A stretch of DNA of 64,000 nucleotides, from positions 362,552-426,551 of the forward strand of contig OZ007509.1 in the NCBI GenBank assembly GCA_963931865.1. Direction: 5' to 3'. Of this stretch, positions 1 through 11,168 are shown in pieces. This stretch comes from Axinella damicornis (Eukaryota; Porifera; Demospongiae; Axinellida; Axinellidae). Numbering within the stretch: position 1 is the first letter of the stretch; the number at the start of each line of letters is the position of its first letter. The position numbers and the translations under genes are program-made. The notes beneath the pieces are model-generated. The model made no database searches. It had not been told where the DNA came from and saw only the letters and a list, made by a program, of their open reading frames with translations.

Positions 1-1037
1 CATTACTTACTAAGCTTTGTCAACGTGGAATTAACCCTCACATTGTCCAGTGGATACATAATTACCTGGCAGACCGCAAGCAGTGTGTAGTGGTGAACGG
101 TGCATCCTCCCTGCCCACGAGTGTTGTGTCAGGTGTACCCCAAGGTTCCATCCTTGGTCCCCTGTTGTTCCTCATATATATTGATGATATAGCAGATGTC
201 AGCCTATCTGATGGCTCAAAGATTGTTCTCTATGCAGACGACATTCTTCTATACCGCCCCATCTCACTACCTGTGGACCTTGAACTCCTTCAGAGAGATG
301 TTGACACCCTAGAAAATTATGCCTCAGCTAACTACTTGACGTTTAACGTCGCCAAATGTAAATTTATGCTAGTGTCGAGGAAAAAGCGACATATAAACCC
401 GAACCCCTCCATTTCTCTATATGGATCCCCACTGGAAGTAACACCCACTTTTAAATATCTTGGTTTGCTAATAACATCTGATCTCTCCTGGACCACTCAC
501 ATTAACAATATATGCTCCAAGGCGAGACGTATTTTGGGTCTTGTGTATAGGCGTTTTTACGGGCACTCAGATGTGGCAACTTTACGTCAGTTATATGTAT
601 CCCTTGTACGGCCACATCTGGAATATGCTGCTCCAGTGTGGTCTCCTCACTTGCAGAAAGACATAGCCATGCTTGAGAAAACCCAGCAATTTGCGAGTAG
701 AATTTGCACTAAAAACTGGGATGCTGGCTACCATGAGCTTTTGGACATGCTTGATCTACCTTCGCTTGCACAGCGTAGACTGCACACAAGGCTGTGCTAT
801 GTGTATAAGATAGTCCACGGGCTGTTGTACTTTCCCCCTGATGTTGTTGTACCTAGCAGCGCTTTATCCCACAATCCTCGTTCACATTTATTATATCAAC
901 CATTTGCACATACTAATTCATATTTGCATTCCTTTATACCTAACTCTGTTTCAAATTGGAATATGTTACCAGATTATGTTGTTTCCTCCCCTTCATTTAC
1001 CTCCTTTAAATATAATCTTTCATTGTTTACCTTGTAG
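1..1037 (+). mobile_element. 3' part of CR1/L2-like non-LTR retrotransposon ORF2 (reverse transcriptase)
   Basis: The reading frame is open from the first base of the window to a TAG at 1035-1037, so the element starts outside the window. It encodes the second half of a reverse transcriptase: the SGVPQGS block near 130-150, the catalytic YADD box at 231-242, and then the thumb/C-terminal region with FKYLG, CSKARR and RPHLEYA motifs typical of CR1/L2/Jockey-type elements. No frameshift or internal stop is seen, so this copy looks younger than the one at 6.4-9.8 kb. The ~90 bp after the stop is AT-rich and includes a short sequence (TTTCATAGAAAAAA, near 1099) that recurs behind the other copy, marking the probable 3' end near 1125. 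Clade assignment is inferred from motif style; the endonuclease domain is not in view. Confidence 0.9.
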
Positions 1038-2665
1038 TAGGGTACACTACTCATTAGCGCAGCTATTTGTGTATCCTTGTTGTATTATCCAACAGAAGTT
1101 TCATAGAAAAAATATATATATATTATACTCCTGGTATAGGAAAAATTGTGCCGCGTAAATAATGTAATTAATGTATATAACGTTTGAGTGCTAGGAATGG
1201 CGTACAGAGATTCTGACTACACCTTCGTGATCGCTATCTTGCAGTGACATAAAATCAAAATAATTGTGCTGAAACTCACCTTGGTGGTGGAGATATGAGC
1301 GCTTTTGTCTCGCCGTGGCCGCTATTGCTCGAGCGCTCTCTTCGACTTCCGGTGGCAGTACCGTTCTTAGGAAAGGCACACGAAGATTCTGACCACACGC
1401 CCGTGATCGATGTCGTTCACTGACGCTTGCATGCCCAAGCACACCGTGCTGGGGAAGTTGCGAGTGCTGTAATAATGTCTTGTCGTCCTTTTCGTCGCCA
1501 TTGCTCGCGATCGACTAAGCGTGGGTGCCACGTGGCAAGTGCGTTAATTGGAACGTATAGCAACAGCTTGCGCTCGCTCTACGGCGGGGTTGCAACGCGG
1601 CTATGAATGGTACTTGAGACTATATACAATTTCAGATCTTCCCTATATATATCTATCATGGTCCTCACGTGATGTGTGATAATTGGAACGAACTGTCACA
1701 CTTAGCTTGTGCTACCCTTTACCCGCGGCTACCAGGAGTGCGGCTGCCCCTCGTATATAAAATAAAATAAAAATAAAAAAAAACTGTGCTATGTACAGCG
1801 ATAGTTGACACAGTAGTACTTCATAAGTTCCGAGCTGCTTGCGTTTCTAAGATCACTGTAGAAATTACTACTTCTTGCCATACACTGTTATGAGATAGAA
1901 ACGGAGTTTAAGGTGACGGGGATGTGCGCGCTAATTAATTATTCATAAAAATATAATTATAGTACAGTAATACTGGAATCGACAAACGCGCTAGGCGACC
2001 ACACCGGCCATAGTCCGAAAGACCAAAGACTACAGTTCCGTGGAAGCTGCACTACTAAGTCCAGTTACGACGAACTACAGGTAAGAATATCGGTAGGCTA
2101 CACAGCAACACGATCAATTTTCTGCGTCATTTTTTGACACAGCACTGCCCCAACAGCTACGCAAATCACCACCTAGCGCCAGAGCTTTATCCACTACAAG
2201 GCCTGAATCACCTGTTTTCCCTTCCTGGTAAGTGTGCGCTGTGCTAGAATCGTTTCTCCCTCGAGTGAGCCGAGATTCTTGCGACAAGCAGTTGCATCCG
2301 GCTTCATAACTCCCGAACGGTAATTACCTAGACGAACTTTTTACACTCGGGCCCTTCCCTGGAGTCCGTACAATTGAAATGCTGACGATATACGGTCTAC
2401 ATGCGACTACAGAATACAGAATTAGAAATAATAAACTTGCTCGCTCAGAGCGGCGTGCGGTTATGCCAACCGCAAGTCCGGATGCAGCTTGGAAGAACAA
2501 ACAGAAGCCGCAGGACCACCTCGCGTCATCTTACCACTTACTTAATTATAGCGTCAGGCTAACTATATTCACGCAAGGATTCCCTAGTAGCAGTAGTGCG
2601 TGGTCACAACACATAACCGCGTTTCAGGCTGGTGACGTCACTTGCAAGCGCTCTATACTGCAACT
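1038..2665. other. Intergenic, no gene recognised; diverged ~175 bp duplication
   Basis: No coding exon is recognised. About 50 bp at 1198-1247 recurs with substitutions at 1373-1422 (both contain AGATTCTGAC and CGTGATCG), and the following sequence is loosely similar too, so an old tandem duplication of about 175 bp is present. An A-rich tract lies at 1757-1784. Confidence 0.5.
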
Positions 2666-2668
2666 GTT

Positions 2669-5173
2669 CCATGTGGGTCATTCCATGTCAAGTCAACACA
2701 AAAAAATCCTCACCTCTTCCGATTTTGACGAAACTTGGTGAGCATGTTAGTTCTATTAAGAAACCACTGCACACCAAATTTCAGCTTCTGAAGTGCTATA
2801 GCTTTTCAACTGCAACAAATTTAATTTTGGCCTCAGGTGCCCATTTTGGACCGCGTGCCATGACTGAAATACCCATATCTTCTGATGTGATCAACGTAGA
2901 GAGTTGCAACAAGGATTCTCTCGAAGTTCTTGAAAGGCTCTTTCATTTGGCATATAATAATATGACGTTTGATCTAATTAAAAATTCAAAGGTTACGTAA
3001 TCTGACCTTTGACCTTGGTTCTGGAAAAACGGAAGTTTTGATTTTTTTCAAACTTTTTTTACAAAGACCTTGAACCTACATGTGTTTATTCACCAAGTTT
3101 TAATTTGGGACTACAATGGGAACAGCAGCTATAGACCAAAATGTAGTAGCATGTACACGTTTTTTGTATTCATGCTACTACATTTTGGTCTATAGCTGCT
3201 GTTCCCATTGTTGTCCCAAATTAAAACTTGGTGAATAAACACATGTAGGTTCAAGGTCTTTGTAAATAAAGTTGGAATAAAATCAAAACTTGTTTTTCCA
3301 GAACCAAGGTCAAAGGTCAGATTACAAAACCTTGGTTAATTGAGAGACCACTCCACACTAAATTTCTACTTCCTCAGTCTACAACTGCACTCTTGACCGT
3401 AATTGCCTGTTTTTACACCACATGCCATGTATGACTCAAATAGCTACCTAATGCGATCTGTACAGAGACATTTCCTAATGCGATCTGTAGAGACATTTCC
3501 TTAAAGTAGTTGTAATGCACTCTTGTAGCTAATCTGACATGTTAACCTTAATGATATGTCGAAATCTGACCCTTGACCTTGGTTTTCACTTTGAATATGC
3601 GTGGTTAATAAGGCGACACATGCACACGGAGGAGGGTTTGGCTGGCATCAAGCATGATTATACAGTACTTGGATTTGTCTGCTGCAGCAGTGATTGCAAA
3701 AATCTCCACTGCATTATTTCCTGTTGTGACACAGACTGAAGTTATATTTTCAACCGGCTACTGAAAGCCCAAAAACAATTAGCTTAAGTTGTACTAGAGG
3801 TAGATGGAAAGATGGTATACAGCTGGAAGTGGTCTGATTACTCACCACCTAACTGAGGAATACAGACTAGCGGCAGCCTTACTCGGTGCATGGGTCTTTA
3901 ATATTCTTTTCACCCCTGTGCAAGAACTTTTGTGCAAATGGGGATTTGATACTTATACGTACTACATACAAGTAATGTATTCAAGATTATAGGCCATGAT
4001 CATCACTTGGTTGAGAGAAAAAGACTTAGCTAAATACTGCAATTACCATCTGCAAGGTTTTTAATTTAAAAAAATGCTTGCAACTGGATTGTGTGATGAC
4101 CTCGTATAGTGCATGTGCCCTATAGTACTTGTGCAGCTGATCTCCACAGCATCCAATGGTATATCTCATAGACTAAGTGTGTGAACCTTGCTTGTTGGTG
4201 AGAACCTGAATGAGTCCTACATTAGTAACTTATCCCGACACCTTAAGGTTTCAAGCATGAGTGTAGCTGCATGATTGTGCACGTTCAGGTGGCTAGTGAC
4301 GAACTAGTCAGAGTAAGGAGCTACACTGGACTCACGCAGATGTAGTGAGTGAGACAAGCATGTCCGTGAAGAGGGTACTGTCATGTGCTGCACTACGCTA
4401 ATACGAACGGAGGCGTCATAGAGACTGTCAGACCTCTGCACAACAGGACTGCCCATGTAGGTGAATATGGGGGCAGTAGCTGAAGCAAGTGAAGCCAGTT
4501 ACTTGTAAATAAAGCAATTCTACGAAAGGTCGCACATACACACTGACACAGACAGCAAGCTGAGCTGCAACTGAAGAGCTATGGTTCAGAAATTAATATA
4601 ACTAGGCAGGTTAGTAATCATGATGGGTTTTAGACCCATTATCTGTGTATGCTATGTGCACATAATATTATTTCGTGCACATATTTTGTACATGCTACTA
4701 CATTTTGGTCTATAGTTGCTGTTCCCATTGTAGTCCCAAATTAAAACTTGGTGAATAAACACATGTAGGTTCAAGGTCTTTGTAAAAAAAGTTTGAAAAA
4801 AATCAAATCTTCCGTTTTTCCAGAACCAAGGTCAAAGGTCAGATTACGTAACCTTTGAACTTTAATTAGATCAAACATCACATTATTATATGCCAAATGA
4901 AAGAGCCTTTCAAGAGCTTCGAGAAAATCCTTGTTGCAACTCTCTACGTTGATCACATCAGAAGATATGGGTATTTCAGTCATGGCACGCGGTCTAAAAT
5001 GGGCACCTGAGGCCAAAATTAAATTTGTTGCAGTTGAAAAGCTATAGCACTTCAGAAGCTGAAATTTGGTGTGCAGTGGTTTCCTAATAGAACTAACAGG
5101 CTCACCAAGTTTCGTCAAAATCAGAAGAGGTGAGGATTTTTTTGTGTTGATTTGACATGGAATGACCCATGTG
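2669..5173. mobile_element. Large foldback element with ~480 bp inverted arms
   Basis: The sequence at about 2669-3160 recurs in reverse complement at about 4690-5173 with few differences. Both outer ends read TGGGTCATTCCATGTCAA toward the interior. A third, partial copy in reverse orientation (about 3168-3330) lies directly against the left arm, so 3000-3330 is itself a tight palindrome around 3160. The interior (3331-4690) shows no recognisable protein. This fits a non-autonomous DNA transposon or composite foldback element. No clear target-site duplication is seen at the ends, so the exact boundaries are approximate. The short ORFs inside the arms mirror one another and are not genes. Confidence 0.8.
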
Positions 5174-5323
5174 CTGCTCACAGCCCTTCTTCAATTGGAC
5201 ACGACTTTTCAATATTCGCGTTAATCCACATACTTCAGGTAGCACGTGACTGAATACTGCACTTTGATTGGGCACGTACTCCACAATGCGGGGTCACTAA
5301 CCGCTGTATGGTCATTTTCCTCC

Positions 5324-5567
5324 GTGTGGAATGGGGTCTGGCCAAGCAAGACTAGCCCACACCCTAGCTTCCATGCAAAGTTATCAACACAAGTACACAA
5401 ACACGCAAGTTCAATGGACCAGCTTGCACACATGTACACACTCACGTGTGGAATGGGGTCTGGCCAAGCAAGACTAGCCCACACCCTAGCTTCCATGCAA
5501 AGTTATCAACACAAGTACACAAACACGCAAGTTCAATGGACCAGCTTGCACACATGTACACACTCAC
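5324..5567. repeat. Perfect 122 bp tandem duplication
   Basis: Bases 5324-5445 and 5446-5567 are identical by eye. The second copy ends 5 bp from the intron boundary of the TIR-domain exon on the minus strand (splice donor at 5571-5572), so the duplication lies at the start of that gene's first visible intron. Perfect identity implies a very recent event or an assembly duplication. Confidence 0.9.
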
Positions 5568-5572
5568 ACAAC

Positions 5573-5824
5573 CTCATTGGTGCAATATCTTGAGGCAATA
5601 TACTTCTCGGTAATAATGGGCACAAAGCCTCTGCACTGGGTGAGCCCCGTCCCGATAGCTCCATGCCAGTCACTCCCCGCGGGAATGTCATGTACGTCCA
5701 TCCACACCGAGAAGCCATTGCTCTCCAGATCTCCCTTCAACCGCGTCACGAACCGGGTCAATTTGGGCTCGCGGCTGTAGCTGATGAACAACTCCTTGCA
5801 CTCAGAACTCGCCATCTTCTGCAT
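5573..5824 (-). CDS. First coding exon of a TIR-domain protein (partial gene)
   Basis: This minus-strand exon begins at ATG 5824 and encodes about 84 residues of a TIR domain. Visible features are the first beta strand with box 1 (LFISYSRE), a WMDVHDIPAG segment matching the TIR_2-type 'W.D...I..G..W' pattern, and the late strand GFVPIITEKY followed by S-x-YC-xxE. The frame ends at a plausible splice donor (GAG/GT at 5571-5572). TIR domains act in Toll/MyD88-type signalling or as NAD-cleaving enzymes; the catalytic glutamate of SARM-type enzymes cannot be judged from this exon. No continuation is recognised downstream, where the next 2.9 kb is the tandem duplication and the foldback element. 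Either the following exon lies outside the window, or this is a gene fragment. The start is the first ATG in frame; a second lies three codons in. Confidence 0.75.
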
Positions 5825-6352
5825 CGTTACGGAATAGGTGCTGAGAAAAGCTGCTCAGTTGACCAGCAAACTGACAGTTTTTAAAATTTTGCTGCGCCAC
5901 ACCCATGCGGGGGTAGGACAAGATCACGTGCACTGTCATTTAGTATGACGTAATGCAAAGTCGTTCTGCTGCTTTTCTCCGTGGAAGAAGGCTGCATTGC
6001 GCTTTCGATGCATCCTGAAGAGTAACCTCCATGCAAAGACTGTGACCGAATTGGGTATAAGCCACTACACACTGCTACGTGCCTGTACTGAGCAGTTATG
6101 TAAGTGACCATGCAGACTCACAGAGAATATCAGCGAATGCAGACTTGTCGACCGCACTCAAGTGTTTAGCATCAGGTAGGAAGTCAATAAAGCGATCGAA
6201 CCCCATGGAACCCCAGCGATAAGTCAGCGCTAGAGCTGTTACTAGTCCGCTAGTTCCGCACACTTCTTGTATATTATTGTGCACTATACCTATGGAATGT
6301 TAATTGTACCACGTGCGCACAGACCTTGTCCCACCCCCCGGCCCTGATGCGG
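5825..6352. other. 5' flank of the TIR exon; no gene recognised
   Basis: This stretch lies between the TIR-domain start codon and the inverted repeat bordering the retrotransposon. It presumably holds the TIR-gene promoter. No strong core promoter motif or coding segment is seen. Confidence 0.4.
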
Positions 6353-6490
6353 CCGTGGCTATTTCACGGAACGGAACGGAACACTGGAAAACACGGAACG
6401 GCTATGCACGTCCTCGCTGCAGTGTCTGATCTCTACAAACTGTACACCAATGGACAGAGCTCGACGAGTCCTACATGCTGGTAACCATAT
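6353..6490 (+). repeat. Left member of an inverted repeat flanking a retrotransposon
   Basis: This segment, starting with CTATTTCACGGAACGGAACG and ending near CTACATGCTGGTAACC, is matched in reverse complement at about 9957-10102, with roughly 75-80% identity by eye. It includes the first codons (MDRARRVLHAG) of the small ORF at 6450-6686. The right copy encodes a related LDRARRALHAG run on the minus strand. The pair therefore looks like two oppositely oriented copies of the same 5' region (5'UTR plus start of an ORF1) rather than classical transposon termini. Confidence 0.7.
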
Positions 6491-6686
6491 TGTTGGAACA
6501 GGTGTGAATACTGACACTCAAAAGGTCAGAGTCAGCGGGGTTAGACGGATATGGGGTACTGTAAAATCCTGTTCAAGTGGTGCGGTCAAGAACACTGTGT
6601 CGAATCTAGTTTCTCCTGAAGCAGTACCTCAAATTGGCAATATGGTTGTAAAGCGCAAGTACAAACGCCTCCCTAAACAAGATTAG
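6450..6686 (+). CDS. Small basic ORF, possible ORF1 remnant of the retrotransposon
   Basis: A 78-residue open frame lies immediately upstream of the endonuclease/RT region and ends in a basic tail (KRKYKRLPKQD). It has no domain I can identify. Its position, just before ORF2 in the same orientation, fits the end of a retrotransposon ORF1 or 5' leader peptide. Its N-terminus has a related, inverted counterpart at 9950-10010. It is probably short or truncated compared with real ORF1 proteins, and function is not claimed. Confidence 0.35.
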   Translation: MDRARRVLHAGNHIVGTGVNTDTQKVRVSGVRRIWGTVKSCSSGAVKNTVSNLVSPEAVPQIGNMVVKRKYKRLPKQD

Positions 6687-9600
6687 ATGGTGGTTCCTAA
6701 TTTACATGGAAGAGGATTCATTGGAAAAGCTAGAGTCTGCATGGGAGAGGGTATCGCTGCAAACATCTTGGAAGTTAGAACCATGCCATGCACCTGGAAA
6801 TTTTTCTCAGGCTCCACCCTTGCCACCCCAGACCTAAGTTTTGACTTTCCGCCTTCTGTGGAGGGTGAAAACTCTCGCAGTGGTAACACCGATCGCTCGC
6901 ATGTGGAAAATCAGTGTTCAAAAAATTTGCGCATACTGTATTTTAATGCAAGAAGCCTGTATCCTAAACTGGATGAATTGTCTGCCCAGTGTGACATTGA
7001 AAAACCCGATGTAGTATGCCTTACTGAAACCTGGCTTAGTGAAGACATCATGGAATCAGAATGTGCCATTACAGGATACCAATGTGTAAGGTGCGATCGC
7101 AACAGACATGGAGGTGGGATTGCATTGTACATCTCTAATAAATTTGAATTAATATTCCAAGTGACAATGTGTGGCCCTAAGGAACTGGAGTTTTTGCTTG
7201 TGTCACTTCACAATATAAACAATGCTCAGAGTCAGAAGGTGTACATTGGGTTGTGATATCGACCACCTGACAAAAACACGGCTTTGGATGACCTGTACTC
7301 TGTTATAGAAAACTTAGATGTAGCTATTTTATCTAGTTTTGTATTACTCGGAGATATTTTTGTAAACAGAGTCATCCCTTGTTTTCTAAGTTATCTATTT
7401 TTATACAGAGTTTTGTACTAACGCAGGTCGTCCCCCAGCCTACTCATATCAGCCCTTCTGGAAGAGCATCACTTATAGACCTTGTTCTCTTATCATCTCC
7501 CTCTCAGCTGGTGTCTTGTAATGTAATTCCACCTTTAGGCAATTCTGATCACAATGGTATCAATCTTACCATTAAGTGCTTCCAGAACACGCGACCTGTG
7601 AAGAGTAGAAAACGAACTATCTGGAGGTATTCTCATGCCGACTTTGACAAGGCTAACAGACTTATCAATGCAACTGACTGGACTTTCCTGGATAATGAGA
7701 CAAACATAGACGCAGTATGGACCACATGGGAGAGCAAATTCATGACTATCATGGAAGAATGTATTCCTAGGGCTACCATCTTTCCTAGGCGTAACTTACC
7801 ATGGATGAGCAGAAGCATCAGAGCCAAAATCAGGAAAAGAAACAGTGCCTATAAGAAAGCAAGGGAAACAGGAGGCACGACTACATGGAAGAAATACACT
7901 TCACTGAGAAACCAAGTTGTGCATACACTTAGGCAGGCGAAGAAGGATCATTTGAAGAAAGTGTCTAGTCAAGGTAGCAAACAGTTCTGGAAAACAGTAA
8001 AATTTTTGAAGAAGGCATCCAGCCAAATTCCCACCCTGAACATGTACAATGGTTCAATTATTGCTTCCACAAATGTTGACAAGGCCTCAGTGCTAAATGA
8101 GGTTCTCTCCCAAAATTTCAATTCAACTGTTCCTCCTCTAACTGAAGCTGACTCCCAGACTTTTTCCGTAAACTCCTCAGCAGAACTGCCTGAAAATATT
8201 TTTTGCTCAGAGGATGAGGTCCTTGGCCTACTTCTTGCAATTGATACCAGCAAGGCATCAGGACCAGATGGAATATCCGGAACAATGCTGAAGAACACAG
8301 CCCACACAATTTCTCCCCTTGTAACAAGACTGTTCAATTTATCCATCAAAACGGGAAAAGTACCTCATCAGTGGAAGATTTCTTCTGTTGTACCAATTCC
8401 TAAGGCTTCAACAAACACAGATAATCCTCGTAACTATAGACCTATTTCACTTCTCCCAGTCATCAGCAAGCTATTGGAACGGCATATCCACAGTGTGGTG
8501 TACAATCATCTGACAGAAAATAACTTGCTGGCTAAAGATCAATGGGGATTTACTGCCGGAAAATCTACTGTGACTGCTCTTATATCCACTTTTAATGAAA
8601 TTCTCCAGATGCTGGAATCTGGTGCCGACATCGCCCTTGTCTTTTTCGACTTACAAAAAGCTTTTGATACAGTACCACATCTACCTCTTCTACAAAAGCT
8701 AAGGGATCACGGTTTGAATCCACACATTCTTCAATGGATCACAAGTTACCTCTGTGACAGGAAACAATTTGTTGTTGTCGACGGTGCATCCTCTGATACT
8801 ACTCCTGTAACATCTGGTGTACCCCAGGGCTCAGTTTTAGGTCCACTATTATTCCTAGTGTATATAAATTGTGCGTGCTCTCTGCCACTTACTAGTGGAT
8901 CTAAACTAACAATGTATGCGGATGACATCCTGCTTTACAAGCCCATCTACTGTCCTGAAGACTATCGATACCTACAACAAGACATTGATGCTATCAATGG
9001 ATGTACACGAGCTTGTCATCTCAAACTGAATCCATCCAAATGCAAATACGTTATTGCTTCAAAGAAGAGACCCTTTATCCATCTAGTGGATTGTTCCTGG
9101 GTAGCTGTATCATGGAGCAGGTGGACAGCTATCGATACTTAGGAGTTACAGTGACGTCTACACTCAACTGGAACGACCACATTCAACATATCTGTAGTAA
9201 AGCCAGGAAACTCATTGGTATGTTACATAGACGGTTTTCCAGCTGGGCTGACACTAATACTTTGAAATGTCTCTATCTGACCTGCATAAGGCCTCATTTA
9301 GAATATGCATCTCAACTATGGGACCCATACACAAACAAAGGCATCCAGTCTCTGGAATCAGTGCAAAAATTTGCATGTAATTTTTAAGGTCTGTCTGCAA
9401 CAATGGAACCTTGACTATGACAGTATGCTACAACTATTGAACTTTCCACCACTTTCCACTCGCCGCAACTTTCTGAAACTTACCACTATGTACAAAATTA
9501 TCGGCAACTTCTCCTACTTTCCTCCAGGAGTATTTGTACAACATAACTTCCCATATAGCACCAACCAACACACTAACTTTAGTAGGCCATTTGCTCGCAC

Positions 9601-9718
9601 ACAGTACATGTTTTCATCATTTGTACCTAGTGTCATTACTCTGTGGAATGCTTTACCTAATTCTGTTAAGCACGCATCATCTATCTCTGTGTTTAAAAGA
9701 TTGTTACATTCTATGTAG
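6687..9718 (+). pseudogene. Broken ORF2 (APE endonuclease + reverse transcriptase) of a CR1/L2-like retrotransposon
   Basis: The region encodes, in order, an APE-type endonuclease (RILYFNARSL near 6930, TETWL near 7025, HGGGIALYI near 7110, SDHNG near 7545) and a reverse transcriptase (ASGPDGI near 8260, NYRPISLLP near 8432, FFDLQKAFDT near 8642, SGVPQGS near 8814, YADD at 8915-8926, then CSKARK and RPHLEYA). It is disabled by an in-frame stop at 7254-7256 and by frame changes near 7370, between about 9060 and 9100, and near 9385; the frame ends at the stop at 9716-9718. Domain order and motifs match the CR1/L2/Jockey group. It is related to the copy at the left edge of the window but clearly diverged. 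Expressed protein is not expected. Confidence 0.92.
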
Positions 9719-9850
9719 GTAGGTATATAATGTTTGTTTTCACCTTAAGGCTCATGTATCACATTAGCATTACTGCTATTCATGTTGCCTTGTGTTTATA
9801 ACACGAATTTCATAGAAAAAAAACACAAAAAACCCCCCCAAAAAACATGA
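9719..9850 (+). mobile_element. 3' UTR and tail of the retrotransposon
   Basis: Non-coding sequence after the ORF2 stop, ending in an A-rich tail beginning TTTCATAGAAAAAAAA near 9810. The same tail motif follows the first retrotransposon copy at about 1099, which supports placing the 3' end here. Confidence 0.6.
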
Positions 9851-10105
9851 TGGTTAGTGTTAGAGTTACGACTAAAGTTAGCCATACGCGAGCTTCCGCC
9901 CACGCGATTTCGTAGAACTCTGAGCCAATTCTCTGCAGCAGCTAGGATTCCAGCGAAAAGGGTACCAGCATGTAGAGCTCGTCGCGCTCTATCCAGTAGT
10001 ATGCAGTTTGTGGAGTTTAAATTGTGCAGTGAGGACTTACATAGCTGTTCCGTGTTTTCAAGTGTTCCGTTCGGTTAAGGTTCCGTGAAATAGTCCCGGC
10101 CGACC
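9851..10105 (-). repeat. Right, inverted member of the pair flanking the retrotransposon
   Basis: The reverse complement of about 9957-10102 matches 6353-6490. Read on the minus strand it carries an open frame with LDRARRALHAG, related to the small ORF at 6450. It is best explained as a truncated 5' end of a related element in opposite orientation, giving a head-to-head arrangement around the full copy. Confidence 0.6.
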
Positions 10106-10560
10106 CATGCCTCAGTACCAGACTTGACTTACCAATAATTATTGTACCCAGGGGCCCCCAATATAATGCAAAAATTCATCCACACACTTCCCCCACTCCC
10201 CAGAGTACATGGGGACCCGCACTACTCCATCCACATAATGTATTATAACTCGAATTCCACTCAAGCTACAAAGACAGAGACAAGCACAGAAAGAGGCGTG
10301 TACAACACACACACGGACCACTAGTGGAGAGAAAAAGAAGTAGAGTGTGCAGAATTAGAATGTAGGTCTGTTCCATATGCCGATGTGCAGTTCACCTGTG
10401 CAGGGAGGCAACAGTTCAGGTTGTAATGGCAGTGTAGGAGCACACAAGGACCTAAGACACTTCTCCGTAGCCCCTCCCACCTCGTGTGGAAGCCCCTCTC
10501 CCTTACCTCTTTTTGCTGGAGATCTTCCTTCTGTCCATCTCCAGGTGGTCATCCTCTCCC
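10106..10560. other. Intergenic, no gene recognised
   Basis: Nothing identifiable. Open frames on both strands are short and overlap. Confidence 0.4.
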
Positions 10561-10579
10561 TTGTCCTTTGGAGGCTGAC

Positions 10580-10912
10580 CTGGGATGGGGTGGGGGGATG
10601 TGCCGGGGAGATGGGTGGATGGGTGTGTCGGGGAGAGGGGGTGGGTGGGTGGGTCGGGGAGAGGGGATGGGTGGGTGGGTGTGCCGGGGAGAGGGGGATG
10701 GGGTGGGGGGATGTGCCGGGGAGAGGGGGATGGGTGGGTGGGTGTGTCAGGAAGAGGGGAATGGGTGGGTGGGTGGGTAGGTCGGGGAGAGGGGGATGGG
10801 TGGGTAGGTCGGGGAGAGGAGGATGGGTGGGTGGGTCAGAGAGAGGGGGATGGTGTGTCAGGGAGAGGGGGATGGGTGGGTGGGTGGGTCGGGAAGAGGG
10901 GAGAGGGGGATT
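10580..10912. repeat. G-rich minisatellite
   Basis: Irregular tandem repeats of a ~20-45 bp unit made of GGGTGGGTGGGT, GTCGGGGAGAGG and GGGGATG blocks. The many runs of three or more G on the plus strand could form G-quadruplexes. The long Gly/Trp-rich ORFs read through it are artefacts of the repeat. Confidence 0.85.
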
Positions 10913-11049
10913 GATTACTTACAGGAATACACACAGTTGTGGAACGATGTCATGCAATTGTATGCTAGGAAAGTTTGGGTGTTTGCAGCTAAACAGACAG
11001 TATTCAAACCTCTGTTGCGAGAAGGTCATGGTACTGGCGTTATGATCAG

Positions 11050-11158
11050 ATTCAGCGCTATCAACGGACTTTCAACCAGTGGGAGATTTCAATTCAGAAA
11101 ACGTCGTTTTCTGAATTGAAATCTCCCACTGGTTGAAAGTCCGTTGATAGCGCTGAAT
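11050..11158. repeat. Perfect 54 bp palindrome (1-nt spacer)
   Basis: Bases 11050-11103 and 11105-11158 are exact reverse complements around a single T at 11104. The palindrome ends 11 bp beyond the stop codon (11169-11171) of the minus-strand casein kinase gene, so in that gene's transcript it would form a long hairpin in the 3' UTR. It could equally be a recent foldback insertion or an inverted-duplication artefact of assembly. Confidence 0.9.
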
Positions 11159-11168
11159 ATGCAAACCT

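Noticed and set aside
10377..11045. Gly/Trp-rich ORF of 222 codons
   Set aside because: Translation of the G-rich minisatellite. No protein-like composition outside it.
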